From positions 1 to 64,000 of the forward strand of contig NZ_SEBR01000004.1 in the NCBI RefSeq assembly GCF_004295795.1: a DNA stretch of 64,000 nucleotides. Reading direction: 5' to 3'. Below the pieces are notes generated by a model, which did not search any database, had not been told where the DNA came from, and was given only the letters and a program-made list of their open reading frames with translations. The DNA comes from Flavobacterium sp. Its GTDB lineage: Bacteria; Bacteroidota; Bacteroidia; Flavobacteriales; Flavobacteriaceae. This document shows, piece by piece, positions 53,808-63,281 of the stretch (position 1 is its first letter; every line of letters starts with the position of its first letter). Position numbers and translations under genes: made by a program.

Positions 53808-54931
53808 GCGGCTATTTTAATGGGTTTTCCGTGTGTCATTTTGATGATTTCGGGTAAAAGCGACGGAAAGAGTGATAGCGCTTGCAGCAAAAAATGCGAG
53901 ATGGTTTTCTTTTGCAGCATCGAGGCCAGCAATCTTCCTGTCTTGAGACGCTTTTTGAAATGTACGTTCCAGACGTTGGAATAGTTTTGCTCGAATTTTT
54001 CCCTTGTCAGATTCTGTTCAAGGAAATCGATGACGCATTCCGATGCCAGTTTCGCGCTATGGATCGCCATCGCCATGCCGTTTCCGCACAAAGGATGGAT
54101 CAGTCCGGCCGTATCGCCCATCATCAGGATATGATTCTCGATCGGCAATTTCTTTTCGAATGAAATCTGGCTGATGGTGATCGGATTGTCGAACAACGGG
54201 ACGAAATTGTCAAGAAGTTCGCGCAAATGTGGGTTTTCACAAACAACTTGCGACTGGTATTCGGCAATGTTTTTATATTTCTTGAACGAGTCGAAATCGG
54301 CGAGATAGCAAACGTTCACGGCTCCGTTCTCGACTTTTGAAACGCCGCAATAGCCACCGTTGAAGTTGTGCAATCCGACGAGATCGTTTGGAAAATCTCC
54401 CGAATAATGCATCTTGACAGCTAGCCAAGGCGATTTTTGCCTGATGAAAGCGCGTTCGAGCTTTTGGTCGATATTGGACCGTTTCCCGAATGCGCCGAGC
54501 ACGATTTTGGCCTGATGTTTTTGTCCGTCAGATAAATCAACCGAAAATTGATCGTTCGCGAATTGCACGTCCAAAACCGAATCCTGGATTACTTCGCAAC
54601 CTTGTGAAATTGCGGCTTTGTACAGGAAATTGTCGAGTGCATATCGACTTATCCCGATTCCGCCCAGTGGCAATTCGCACCTGATTTCCTTTCCGTCGAC
54701 GGTGGAAAATGCGGCTTTTTCAATAATAACCGGATTCAGTGGCGACAGATCGAGTCCGAGCCACTTCAAATACGGTAAAATCTCATTGGAAACGTATTCT
54801 CCACAAACTTTGTGTTTGGGATATTCCTGTTTTTCAATCAAAGTCACGTCCTTGCCCGAACGGCAAAGATGGATGGCAGCGGTAAGTCCCGCAAGACCGC
54901 CTCCGATAATAATGACTCGATTGTTTAGCAT
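53804..54931 (-). CDS. FAD-dependent monooxygenase/reductase (GG-reductase/PHBH fold)
   Basis: 375 residues. FAD-binding GGGLAGL at 10-16, conserved PKHKVCGEYVS, and the second FAD segment GDTAGLIHPLCGNGMAMAIHSA. The fold is that of geranylgeranyl reductases and aromatic hydroxylases. By analogy with srsC it could hydroxylate or oxidise the phenolic ring; reduction of a chain double bond is the alternative. Start at ATG 54931. It is the first gene of the eight-gene operon. Confidence 0.85.
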   Translation of the reverse strand: MLNNRVIIIGGGLAGLTAAIHLCRSGKDVTLIEKQEYPKHKVCGEYVSNEILPYLKWLGLDLSPLNPVIIEKAAFSTVDGKEIRCELPLGGIGISRYALDNFLYKAAISQGCEVIQDSVLDVQFANDQFSVDLSDGQKHQAKIVLGAFGKRSNIDQKLERAFIRQKSPWLAVKMHYSGDFPNDLVGLHNFNGGYCGVSKVENGAVNVCYLADFDSFKKYKNIAEYQSQVVCENPHLRELLDNFVPLFDNPITISQISFEKKLPIENHILMMGDTAGLIHPLCGNGMAMAIHSAKLASECVIDFLEQNLTREKFEQNYSNVWNVHFKKRLKTGRLLASMLQKKTISHFLLQALSLFPSLLPEIIKMTHGKPIKIAA

Positions 54932-55069
54932 AGGCCGCAATTTAACAAATCAGGTTCGACCGTGTTTGTAAACGAGGATGATTTTATTACAGGATTTACA
55001 CAAAGTTTTCCATGCAAATTTTTCTAACGGCATGTTAAAATAAGTTGAAGTTTTACGTCCAAAGTTAAA

Positions 55070-55105
55070 GACCGCGAATGAGTAAAATTTACGCTATTCG
55101 CGGCC
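55070..55105 (-). terminator. Probable terminator of acs
   Basis: GACCGCGAAT (55070-55079) pairs with ATTCGCGGCC (55096-55105), with GTAAA/TTTAC inside the loop. T-runs on either side are short, so the strand served is uncertain; the acs stop at 55143 is 38 bases away. Confidence 0.6.
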
Positions 55106-55142
55106 TTTTCAAAAAGAGAGATTATTTTGCGTCAGACTAAAG

Positions 55143-57053
55143 CTACTCGATTTTTCCGTCCTTGATCTCATCGATGATTTCCGGATTCAAAAGCGTGCTT
55201 GTGTCGCCGAAATTACTGAAATCACCTTCCGCGATTTTTCGCAGGATGCGTCGCATGATCTTGCCTGACCGCGTCTTGGGAAGTCCCGACACGAATTGGA
55301 TCTTGTCGAGTTTGGCGATTGGTCCGACCTGATCTGAGATGAGTTTGTTGATCTCGTTGCGAAGGTTTTTCTGGTCTCGCGTTTCCCCGTGTTCCTTCAA
55401 GATGATGTAACCATAAAGCGCATTTCCTTTGATATCGTGCGGGAAACCGACGATTGCGCTTTCTGCAACGGCTTGGTGTTCGTTGATCGCATCTTCGATT
55501 GGAGCCGTTCCGAGGTTGTGGCCCGAAACGATGATCACGTCATCGACACGTCCGGTAATCCGGTAATAGCCGACTTCATCGCGAAGCGCGCCATCGCCCG
55601 TAAAATACTTGCCGGGGAAAGTCGAGAAATACGTGTCTTTGTAGCGTTGGTGATCGCCCCAAATTGTTCTGGCGATCGACGGCCAAGGGAATTTGATGCA
55701 CAAACTTCCCACAACCTGGTTGCCCTCGATCTCGTTTCGCTTTTCGTCCATCAACACGGGTTGGATTCCCGGCAATGGAAGTGTCGCGTAAGTAGGTTTT
55801 GTTGGGGTTACGAACGGAACAGGCGAAATCAGGATGCCACCCGTTTCGGTTTGCCACCAAGTGTCGACGAGCGGACAGCGCTTTCCTCCTACGTGATCGT
55901 TGTACCAATTCCAGGCTTCTTCGTTGATCGGTTCACCGACTGAGCCGATCACTTTCAAGGATTTCATGGGATGTCCCTGAACGAAGTCGATGCTTTCCTT
56001 GGCAAGCGAACGGATCGCCGTTGGAGCGGTGTAAAATTGGTTGACCTTATGTTTTTCGATGATGTCCCAAAATCGGCTGTAATTCGGATACGACGGAACG
56101 CCTTCGAAAATTACGGTGGTCGCGCCGTTCAAAAGCGGTCCGTACAAAATATAGGAATGGCCCGTAATCCAACCGATATCGGCCGTACACCAATAAACGT
56201 CGTTTTCTTCGTAGGCGAAAATATTCTTGAAAGTATAAGCGGTGTAAACCATGTAACCCGCCGTCGTGTGCAGCATTCCCTTTGGTTTTCCGGTCGAGCC
56301 GGATGTGTAAAGGATGAAAAGCGGATCTTCGGCGTCCATGATCTCGGCTACATTATTGTCCGATGCTTCGTCCAAAAGTGGTTGCAGCCACATGTCGCGT
56401 CCGTAAGTCATCGGAACTTCTTCGTTTGTGCGTTTTACTACAAGTACTTTGTGGACTGTCGGACAAGTGTGCAAGGCTTCGTCTATGATCGACTTGAGTT
56501 GGACGGTTTTGTCGCCTCTGAAACCTCCATCAGCGGTAATCACCAACGAACATTCGCAGTCGTTGACGCGCGCCGCCACGGCCGAAGCTGAAAATCCGGC
56601 GAAAACAACCGAATGGATCGCCCCGATTCTGGCGCAGGCCAAAACCGCCACGGCCAGTTCCGGGATCATCGGAAGGTAAATACACACGCGATCGCCTTTT
56701 TTGACGCCTTGTTCGCGCAATACGTTGGCCATTTTGCAGACGCGTTCGTGCAGTTCGTTGTACGTGATATGTTGGGTTTCCTCATCGGGATTGTTCGGTT
56801 CGAAAATGATTGCGGTTTTGTTGCCACGGCGCGCCAGATGTCGGTCGACGCAATTCTTGACGATATTGACTTTGGCGTTCACGAACCATTTGATGTCGGC
56901 TTCTGCCATGTCGAATTCCATGACCTTGTCCCACATTTGGTACCAGGTGAAGTTTTCCTCGGCGATCTTGCCCCAGAATTTACGAGGCTCGCGAATCGAT
57001 TTGTTGTAGTGCTTGAAATACTGTTCGAGATTGGCAATCTTGTAATAACTCAT
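55143..57053 (-). CDS. acs: Acetate-CoA ligase (acetyl-CoA synthetase)
   Basis: 636 residues. Activates acetate with ATP to acetyl-AMP and then acetyl-CoA. Motifs: YTSGSTGKPKG (P-loop), VDTWWQTETGG, and the C-terminal catalytic/acetylatable lysine in PKTRSGKIMRR. ATG at 57053 (MSYYKIANLEQYFKHY) is chosen over an upstream in-frame ATG at 57089. It stands downstream of the acyl-CoA synthetase/kinase genes on the same strand but behind a 699-base gap, so it probably has its own promoter. Confidence 0.94.
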   Translation of the reverse strand: MSYYKIANLEQYFKHYNKSIREPRKFWGKIAEENFTWYQMWDKVMEFDMAEADIKWFVNAKVNIVKNCVDRHLARRGNKTAIIFEPNNPDEETQHITYNELHERVCKMANVLREQGVKKGDRVCIYLPMIPELAVAVLACARIGAIHSVVFAGFSASAVAARVNDCECSLVITADGGFRGDKTVQLKSIIDEALHTCPTVHKVLVVKRTNEEVPMTYGRDMWLQPLLDEASDNNVAEIMDAEDPLFILYTSGSTGKPKGMLHTTAGYMVYTAYTFKNIFAYEENDVYWCTADIGWITGHSYILYGPLLNGATTVIFEGVPSYPNYSRFWDIIEKHKVNQFYTAPTAIRSLAKESIDFVQGHPMKSLKVIGSVGEPINEEAWNWYNDHVGGKRCPLVDTWWQTETGGILISPVPFVTPTKPTYATLPLPGIQPVLMDEKRNEIEGNQVVGSLCIKFPWPSIARTIWGDHQRYKDTYFSTFPGKYFTGDGALRDEVGYYRITGRVDDVIIVSGHNLGTAPIEDAINEHQAVAESAIVGFPHDIKGNALYGYIILKEHGETRDQKNLRNEINKLISDQVGPIAKLDKIQFVSGLPKTRSGKIMRRILRKIAEGDFSNFGDTSTLLNPEIIDEIKDGKIE

Positions 57054-57752
57054 GGTCTGTTTTTTTGATGCTTGATTTTTTACAGGCATTAATTTCCGTA
57101 AAGATAATTATATGGTGAATTTGTTGCGATGTACTTTTGCTAAAAAGGTATATATTTTTCAATTCGCGTATTGGGACATTATTGCGTCAACAAATGTTGC
57201 GTGAAAATGATGTCGAGATTGGTCAACTCTAAAAATTATACACATAATTCATTGATATATAATTTGTTGTGGATTAGGATGTAAACTGATTATTCAAGAT
57301 TTTTTGGTAATTCTGGCCTCGAAATTTGATTTGGGTTGGATTTTTGGTTGCAATTTTGAATAACGCGTGGTTTTTTCCTACAGATTGGGGTACCCTGTCA
57401 GGGTTATAAACCCTGTCACCCTTCTAAACAGTGACAGGGTTGTCTTATTATTTGTTGACTCGGATTTTCAAACCTCGGAATCCGAAAGTGTAAAAAAAGG
57501 ACAAACACCCGCTAATTTTCTAAGCCACGACCCACCAAAAGGAACCCCCTAAGCAGTTCAAAAATGTCAGAGCCGACAAAAAACAAATCACGAGCCTGAA
57601 GATTTTCGCCCGGATCTTCTCAACCAATCATACTTCCAAACAGTAAAACCAGTAATCGATCAGCGATCGGTTTAAGGCTTCTTCTTACAGTCGATATTCG
57701 CGAGATCAGGATTGTCGGCCAATCCGCCAGTCCAAAATCCGCAAATCGAAGA
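57054..57752. other. Long intergenic region upstream of acs
   Basis: 699 AT-rich bases without a credible gene. Contains the palindromic repeat at 57391-57441. Since acs is usually tightly regulated, control sites are expected here, but I could identify no specific operator. Confidence 0.5.
57391..57441. repeat. Palindromic 'ccctgtca' intergenic repeat
   Basis: AACCCTGTCAC (57409-57419) and GTGACAGGGTT (57431-57441) are exact reverse complements; an extra partial copy, TACCCTGTCAGGGTT, precedes at 57391-57405. Same style of element as 2282-2314 but a different sequence family, also common between flavobacterial genes. Confidence 0.6.
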
Positions 57753-59657
57753 TCAAAGTCCAATTCGGTTTTTTCCGACGCCTTGTTTGCGAAACTCATT
57801 GCGTATCTCGTCGATAATAACCGAATCGTCAATGGTGGAAGGCATCGTAAAACTGATGCCATCGGCAATATTGGAAATGACTTTACGCAAGATTTTACCC
57901 GAACGTGTTTTGGGCAAACGCTGCACGACAACCACATCTTTCAACGAAGCGACCGCCCCGATTTTGGCTCGCACCAATTCAATGATTTCGCGCTCCAGCC
58001 GATAACTTTCAATGTCTTGCCCCATTTTTATCACGACCAACGCCAACGGAATCTGTCCTTTGAGATCGTCGGCCATCCCAACGACGGCACATTCGGCCAC
58101 CGATGCGTGAGAAGAAACGATTTCCTCCATATCGGCCGTACTGAGGCGATGTCCAGAGACGTTGATAAGATCGTCCACGCGGCCCGTAATCGTAATATAG
58201 TTTTCGGAGTCCTTGTAACCGCCGTCGCCCGCGAGATAAAATCCGGGAAACCGTTCAAAATAAGCCGATCTGAACCGCGCCTCGTTTTCCCAAAGTCCAA
58301 GCATGTTTCCCGGCGGAAGCGGCAGTTTTATCACCACCAAGCCTTCTTCCCCATTCGGCAATTCGTTTCCTTGCTCATCGAAGATCCGGATGTCGTAACC
58401 ACAAACCGCTTTGCAGGCCGAACCTGGTTTGATCGGGAATTGCCCAAGTCCGACGGGATTCGCGATCATCGGCCAACCCGATTCGGTCTGCCACCAATGG
58501 TCGATCACGGGAATCGGGATGTGTTTTTGGTACCATTCCAGCGTATTGGCGTCGCAGCGTTCGCCGGCCAGGAACTGCACGCGAAGTCGGGACAGATCGT
58601 ACTGTTTGATGAATTTGCCGTTCGGATCTTCTTTTTTGATGGCCCGGATGGCAGTCGGCGCGGTAAACATCGTATTGACGCCGTGTTCCGAAATCACTCT
58701 CCAAAACGTACTCGCGTCGGGCGTTCGCACCGGTTTACCTTCGAAAATGATGGTTTTGTTCCGATTGATCAGCGGCCCGTAAACGATATAACTATGACCG
58801 ACGGCCCAACCCATATCGGACGCCGCCCAAAAAGTCTCCCCGGGTTTCGAATCGTAAATGTAGCGCATCGAAAACTGCATGGCGACGCAATATCCGCCGG
58901 TATCGCGCACGATTCCCTTGGGTTTTCCGGTCGTTCCGGACGTGTATAAAATGTAAAGCGGATGCGTGCTTTCTACCGGAATCCAATTCGCTTCCTCCGA
59001 TCCGTAAACCAAGGCGTCATAATCGACATCATACTTTTTGAACGGAATTCTCGCTCCTAGTTTCCGATTCAAAACCACGACTTTTTTTGGTTTGTGGGTC
59101 GCGATCTCGATGGCTTCGTCGACCAACGGTTTGTAGGCGATCAAGCGATCGAACTCGATTCCGGACGATGCTGTCAGGATTCCGCGAGGTTTGCAGTCGT
59201 CTATCCTGATGGCGAGTTCGTTCGGGGCGAATCCGCCAAAAACGACCGAATGGATCACGCCGATTCTCGCGCAGGCCAACATGGCAAACATCGTCTGTGG
59301 AATCATCGGCATGTAGATTATGGCCGTGTCGCCTTTCCTGAAGCCTAGCGAAAGCAGTCCGCCGGCGAGTTTTGCCACTTCCGACTTTACTTCCGAAAAG
59401 GTAAAACGCTTCACGGTTTGCGTCACCGGAGAATCGTAAATCAACGCGATCTCGTCTCCGAATCCGTCTTCAATATGTTTGTCGAGGCACAAATAACAGG
59501 CGTTCAGTTCTGCGTCGGCAAACCATTTTCCGTAACCGTTTTCGTCCTTTTCCAAAATCGAATCCGGTTTTTTGTGCCACCTTATCGCTTCCGATTGTTC
59601 TTTCCAGAACCCTTCTGGTTCGGCTATACTTTTGCTGTAAAAATCTTCGTAGTTCAT
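57753..59657 (-). CDS. Propionyl/acyl-CoA synthetase (PrpE-like)
   Basis: 634 residues, ANL superfamily, closest in pattern to propionyl-CoA synthetase: YTSGTTGKPKGIVRDTGGY, WAASDMGWAVGHSYIVYGPL, DHWWQTESGWP and PKTRSGKILRK. It activates propionate or a related short acid. The ATG overlaps the response regulator stop by four bases, so it is in the operon with the two-component genes. The exact substrate is inferred. Confidence 0.88.
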   Translation of the reverse strand: MNYEDFYSKSIAEPEGFWKEQSEAIRWHKKPDSILEKDENGYGKWFADAELNACYLCLDKHIEDGFGDEIALIYDSPVTQTVKRFTFSEVKSEVAKLAGGLLSLGFRKGDTAIIYMPMIPQTMFAMLACARIGVIHSVVFGGFAPNELAIRIDDCKPRGILTASSGIEFDRLIAYKPLVDEAIEIATHKPKKVVVLNRKLGARIPFKKYDVDYDALVYGSEEANWIPVESTHPLYILYTSGTTGKPKGIVRDTGGYCVAMQFSMRYIYDSKPGETFWAASDMGWAVGHSYIVYGPLINRNKTIIFEGKPVRTPDASTFWRVISEHGVNTMFTAPTAIRAIKKEDPNGKFIKQYDLSRLRVQFLAGERCDANTLEWYQKHIPIPVIDHWWQTESGWPMIANPVGLGQFPIKPGSACKAVCGYDIRIFDEQGNELPNGEEGLVVIKLPLPPGNMLGLWENEARFRSAYFERFPGFYLAGDGGYKDSENYITITGRVDDLINVSGHRLSTADMEEIVSSHASVAECAVVGMADDLKGQIPLALVVIKMGQDIESYRLEREIIELVRAKIGAVASLKDVVVVQRLPKTRSGKILRKVISNIADGISFTMPSTIDDSVIIDEIRNEFRKQGVGKNRIGL

Positions 59658-60019
59658 AGTCCGGACATTTCCGCCGCTTTTTCGACGAGTTTTTTTACCG
59701 AAAACGGCTTGGTCATATAAGCGTCGGCTCCAAGGGAAAGACCTTTTTCGATATCGGTTTGCTTGTTTTTGGCCGACAGGATCAAAATCTTGCAGTCGGA
59801 CAGATTTTCCGTTTGCCTGACCTTTTCGATCACCGAATAGCCGTCGAGATTCGGCATCATGATATCGAGGATCAAAAGGTCGGGAATTTCCTGTTTGGCA
59901 ATTTCGAGTGCCTCGCGCCCGTCTCGCGCTATGAAAACTTGGTATTGCTGCTTTCGGAACGTATATTCGAGCGACATGATAATGTTGGGTTCATCGTCTG
60001 CGATGAGGATTTTCTTCAT
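59654..60019 (-). CDS. Single-domain response regulator
   Basis: 121 residues, receiver domain only: acidic pocket IADDEPN, phosphoacceptor Asp in LLILDIMMPNLDGY, and switch Lys in MTKPFSVKKL. There is no DNA-binding or enzymatic output domain, so it probably acts through protein contact or as a phosphate relay. Overlaps of four bases with the kinase and the acyl-CoA synthetase genes show translational coupling. Confidence 0.9.
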   Translation of the reverse strand: MKKILIADDEPNIIMSLEYTFRKQQYQVFIARDGREALEIAKQEIPDLLILDIMMPNLDGYSVIEKVRQTENLSDCKILILSAKNKQTDIEKGLSLGADAYMTKPFSVKKLVEKAAEMSGL

Positions 60020-62715
60020 TGGAATTGCTTTTTGATCGGGATCGTAAAAGTAAAGGTAACGCCTTTGGGCGAATGATTCTCGGCCCAGATCCGGCCTTTG
60101 TGCAGTTCGACGATCTGTTGTGAAATCGCCAGTCCAAGCCCGCTTCCTATCGGTTTTTTGATATTCTGGTCTGTCGATTGGTAGAATTTGTCGAATACGA
60201 AATCGAGGTCTTCCGGATTGATGTTGCGGCCGTTGTTGTAAACCGAAATGCGGATCTCGTCGGGTTGTTTTTCGAGAGAAACAGTGATCCTGCCGCGGGT
60301 TTGGTCGGCGAATTTTATGGCATTCGACAAAAGGTTCGTGATGACCTGGACGATCGTTTCCTCGTCAAACCAAACGATGGCGCGCGATTCCTTGGTGTAG
60401 AAATCGAATTCGATGTGCTGGAATTCGATTAACTTGAGCGGCATTTCAAGCGCCATTTTGAGCGTGTGCACCAAATCGCCTTCGCCCAACTCGATCTGTT
60501 TTTTGCCGGACTCGAACCTTTCCATATCGAGGATTTTGTCGATAAGCCTGTTTAGCCGATCGCTTTCGGTAATGATATTCTGAAGGAACTGCTTCTGGAT
60601 CTCGCCGGGCATTTCACCGTCGTCGTGCAGGATTTCGCTCGCCGCACGAATCGCAGTGATAGGTGTTCGGAGTTCGTGCGTGACCGTATCGAGAAATTCG
60701 TCTTTTTGCCTGTCCTTAAAAATCAAGGATCGGTTGGCCGATTCCAGTTGTTCGGACAAGGTTTTGAGCTCGCGCGATTTGTCGAGAAGCTGACGGTTCG
60801 TGATCAGGTTTTGTTTTGATTCCTCGAGGATTTTCAAGACTTCGGGCAAGCTGATCTTGTCTTCCTTGGTCACGCCTTCGATGAGGATTTTCGCCGATGC
60901 CGTCCCGATGTGACCCGTCAGCAGATTCTCGGCAAACTTGATCATTCGCGCGTCGGCCATCGTCGCGTCCTGGTCGATTCCGTATTTGAGGTTGAAAATC
61001 CGGAAAGCTCTCTGGGTTTTGCTTTCGCCCAAAAACCGTATCAGCACTTTTTCGAGATCCTTGATATAAGCCGTTCCTCTCCAAACGAAAGCATTCTCGT
61101 GATTGCTGATGTAACGGTCGATATCGACGTACATTTCGGCATAATTGCGTTCGCGGTAATTGCCTTTGAAACTGACCGAAACGATCATGAAAGTCAACGT
61201 GTTCCCGAAAAGGCTCCAAAAAAGCGCGTGCGGAATCGGTTCGAGATAATCGAGTCCGAAAAGCTCGAACGGTTTGAGTAGTTTTAGGCCGAACAAGCCA
61301 TCGGATACAAAACTGCTATCGGGCGCGATTCCGCCAAGCACGAACGGCAACATCAACGTGTAGAAACACAAGCCCATTCCGACGCCAAGTCCGGCGAGTG
61401 CGCCTTTCAGCGAACCGCGTTTCCAGAAAATCGCGCCGAAAAAGATCGGAGCCAGTTGGGCAATAATGCAAAACGAGATCATCCCTACCGAAACCAGCGA
61501 AAAGTCTGACATCAAATATCTGTAACAGATGTAAGCCAGGACGATGAGCGAGAAAATCCCAATCTGTCGGCTTCGGATAATGCGTTTGGTGTTGCGTTCC
61601 TTGTCGCCGCGAAAATTCCCGATAAATCCGTACGGAATCAGAAGATTGTTGCTCAACATCGTCGAGAGTGTGATCGAGGAAACGACTATCATCGAGATCG
61701 CGGCCGAAAATCCGCCAAGGAAAACCAAAACCGTCAACAGTTTCTGGTCGAACAATTTCGGGATCAGAAGCGCGTACATGTCGGCATTTTCGAGCTGGCT
61801 TTCGCCGAAGAGAATGTTTCCGCCCCAAGCGATCGGGAAAACGAAAATCGTGAAAAGCAACATATAGATCGGCAGCAGCCAACTTGCGGTTCTCACGTGT
61901 TTTTCCCTGTTGTTCTCGACGATTCCCATGTGGAATTGCCGCGGAAGCAAAAAAATCGCGAGAAAGGAAAGCATGATGTACCAAAACCAGTTCATCGCAC
62001 CTTCGAGTCCGTGTATCGTATTTTTCTCGTGAAAGCCCGGAATTTTGGACGCCTTTTGGTAAATGTCGTCGAATCCGTCGAACACGAAAAAACTCACGTA
62101 AAGTCCCAGCATCAAAAAAAAGCAGAGTTTCAAGGCCGATTCGAGCGCGACTACGGCCACGATTCCTTTTCGTTTCTCGGTCGCATCCACGTAACGCGTT
62201 CCATAGAACATCGAAAACAGCGCCAAAACCAAGGCTACGTATGTCGAAGTGTCGAGGAAAATGTTCGGATTTGCGTTTTTTGGCGTCATCACGTAAAATG
62301 TCTCCGAAATCGCCTTGAGCTGCAATCCTACATAAGGCAAAATCGCCAGGATCGAGATCAAGGTCACTGCGGCTCCGAGAAACCGGCTGTTGGAATAGCG
62401 CAGGGAAATGAAATCGGCGATCGACGAAATCTTGTTCACTCTCGAAATCCGGATGATTTTGCGCAAAATGAACATCCAGGCCGGAAAAGCCACGACCGGC
62501 CCGAGATAAGTCGGAATATAGTTCAAACCGCTTTTGGCCGCCGTTCCGATGCTTCCGTAATACGTCCATGCCGTGCAGTAAACCGCAAGAGAAAGCGTAT
62601 AAACATAGGGGTTGTTCACCCATTTCGAATTCGCTTTCTTTTCGGCCCATTGCGCTGCGAGAAACAGCAAACCCAAATAAGCGACGAGAATCAGCAGCAG
62701 TACAAAACTATTCAT
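60016..62715 (-). CDS. Sodium/solute symporter-histidine kinase fusion (SSS-STAC-HK)
   Basis: 899 residues. Residues 1 to about 520 form a 13-helix SSS-family (PutP-like) transporter. A STAC-type linker follows (about 555-625: RGTAYIKDLEKVLIRFLGE...AENLLTGHIGTASAKIL), then a coiled coil and the kinase core with H-box VTHELRTPIT, NLLSNAIKF and GSGLGLAISQ. The layout resembles CbrA/CrbS kinases; CrbS controls acs in the acetate switch of Vibrio and Pseudomonas. Placement with acyl-CoA synthetase genes supports sensing or import of acetate or propionate. Unlike CrbS it has no PAS or fused receiver. Confidence 0.9.
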   Translation of the reverse strand: MNSFVLLLILVAYLGLLFLAAQWAEKKANSKWVNNPYVYTLSLAVYCTAWTYYGSIGTAAKSGLNYIPTYLGPVVAFPAWMFILRKIIRISRVNKISSIADFISLRYSNSRFLGAAVTLISILAILPYVGLQLKAISETFYVMTPKNANPNIFLDTSTYVALVLALFSMFYGTRYVDATEKRKGIVAVVALESALKLCFFLMLGLYVSFFVFDGFDDIYQKASKIPGFHEKNTIHGLEGAMNWFWYIMLSFLAIFLLPRQFHMGIVENNREKHVRTASWLLPIYMLLFTIFVFPIAWGGNILFGESQLENADMYALLIPKLFDQKLLTVLVFLGGFSAAISMIVVSSITLSTMLSNNLLIPYGFIGNFRGDKERNTKRIIRSRQIGIFSLIVLAYICYRYLMSDFSLVSVGMISFCIIAQLAPIFFGAIFWKRGSLKGALAGLGVGMGLCFYTLMLPFVLGGIAPDSSFVSDGLFGLKLLKPFELFGLDYLEPIPHALFWSLFGNTLTFMIVSVSFKGNYRERNYAEMYVDIDRYISNHENAFVWRGTAYIKDLEKVLIRFLGESKTQRAFRIFNLKYGIDQDATMADARMIKFAENLLTGHIGTASAKILIEGVTKEDKISLPEVLKILEESKQNLITNRQLLDKSRELKTLSEQLESANRSLIFKDRQKDEFLDTVTHELRTPITAIRAASEILHDDGEMPGEIQKQFLQNIITESDRLNRLIDKILDMERFESGKKQIELGEGDLVHTLKMALEMPLKLIEFQHIEFDFYTKESRAIVWFDEETIVQVITNLLSNAIKFADQTRGRITVSLEKQPDEIRISVYNNGRNINPEDLDFVFDKFYQSTDQNIKKPIGSGLGLAISQQIVELHKGRIWAENHSPKGVTFTFTIPIKKQFQ

Positions 62716-62902
62716 CGAAACGTTTGAAAATCAACAATGAAGCGATGGCCGAAAAAAGCCAGATCGAGAAAAAATACACGTAAATCACAGGGAATCCGAA
62801 AAATGCCCCGGAGGAATTGAAAAGCAACACCAACGGCAGGTTGAAAGCCAAAAGCAGCAGCAGACTTAGCAGTAATAGTTTTTGGATGTGGCGCTTCTTC
62901 AT
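62708..62902 (-). CDS. Small two-helix membrane protein preceding the kinase
   Basis: 64 residues, two hydrophobic segments (about 9-28 and 35-57) and a basic N-terminus. It overlaps the kinase start by eight bases. In size and position it resembles the small membrane partners of SSS transporters (DUF3311/YhdT type), which suggests that it is a subunit of the sensor-transporter. Family assignment is uncertain. Confidence 0.65.
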   Translation of the reverse strand: MKKRHIQKLLLLSLLLLLAFNLPLVLLFNSSGAFFGFPVIYVYFFSIWLFSAIASLLIFKRFDE

Positions 62903-63055
62903 AATTGATAATTAATAATTATTAATTATTAATTAAAAGTGTAATATCGGATAAAACGATAGTGAACAATCGGCTTCGGAGCGATTGAGCTTTCGAACAC
63001 CAACTATTCACTATCAAGCAATTATTAATTACTAATTATTAATTATTAATTGAAA
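62903..63055. repeat. Nested AT-rich inverted repeats
   Basis: ATTAATTATTAATT-type tracts at about 62911-62936 and 63021-63051 are inverted to each other. Between them lie GATAGTGAA (62958-62966)/TTCACTATC (63007-63015) and a small hairpin CAATC/GATTG with GCT/AGC (62967-62987). The whole could fold back as one cruciform. It separates the kinase operon from the MFS gene pair. Confidence 0.5.
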
Positions 63056-63271
63056 TCATTCCTTGTATTCGTCAGTCAGCGCATAGTAGCCGAAAGTGGC
63101 CAAACCAAAGCAGACGAGTGGCAACAAGATAAAGAAAATAATGATGCCGAAAACCAGGTCGTCCTGTTTTCCCGAAGACAGTTTGCCTCCGAAAATATCG
63201 ATGCAATAATAGGCTGTGGCCGCCGCGAGTAAGATCCAAACGATCCCGAATATTTTTTTGATTGCGTTCAT
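63056..63271 (-). CDS. DUF6814 small membrane protein
   Basis: 71 residues, two hydrophobic segments (about 6-25 and 42-63), and the pattern MNAIKKIFGIVWILLAAATAYYCID, which I recognise as the DUF6814 type that accompanies MFS transporters in Bacteroidota. ATG at 63271, 10 bases after the MFS stop. Function unknown, perhaps a transporter subunit. Confidence 0.75.
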   Translation of the reverse strand: MNAIKKIFGIVWILLAAATAYYCIDIFGGKLSSGKQDDLVFGIIIFFILLPLVCFGLATFGYYALTDEYKE

Positions 63272-63281
63272 GATTTGAATT

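Noticed and set aside
57367..57552. Possible 61-residue product upstream of acs
   Set aside because: Reads through the palindromic repeat at 57391-57441, so the open frame is a by-product of the repeat.
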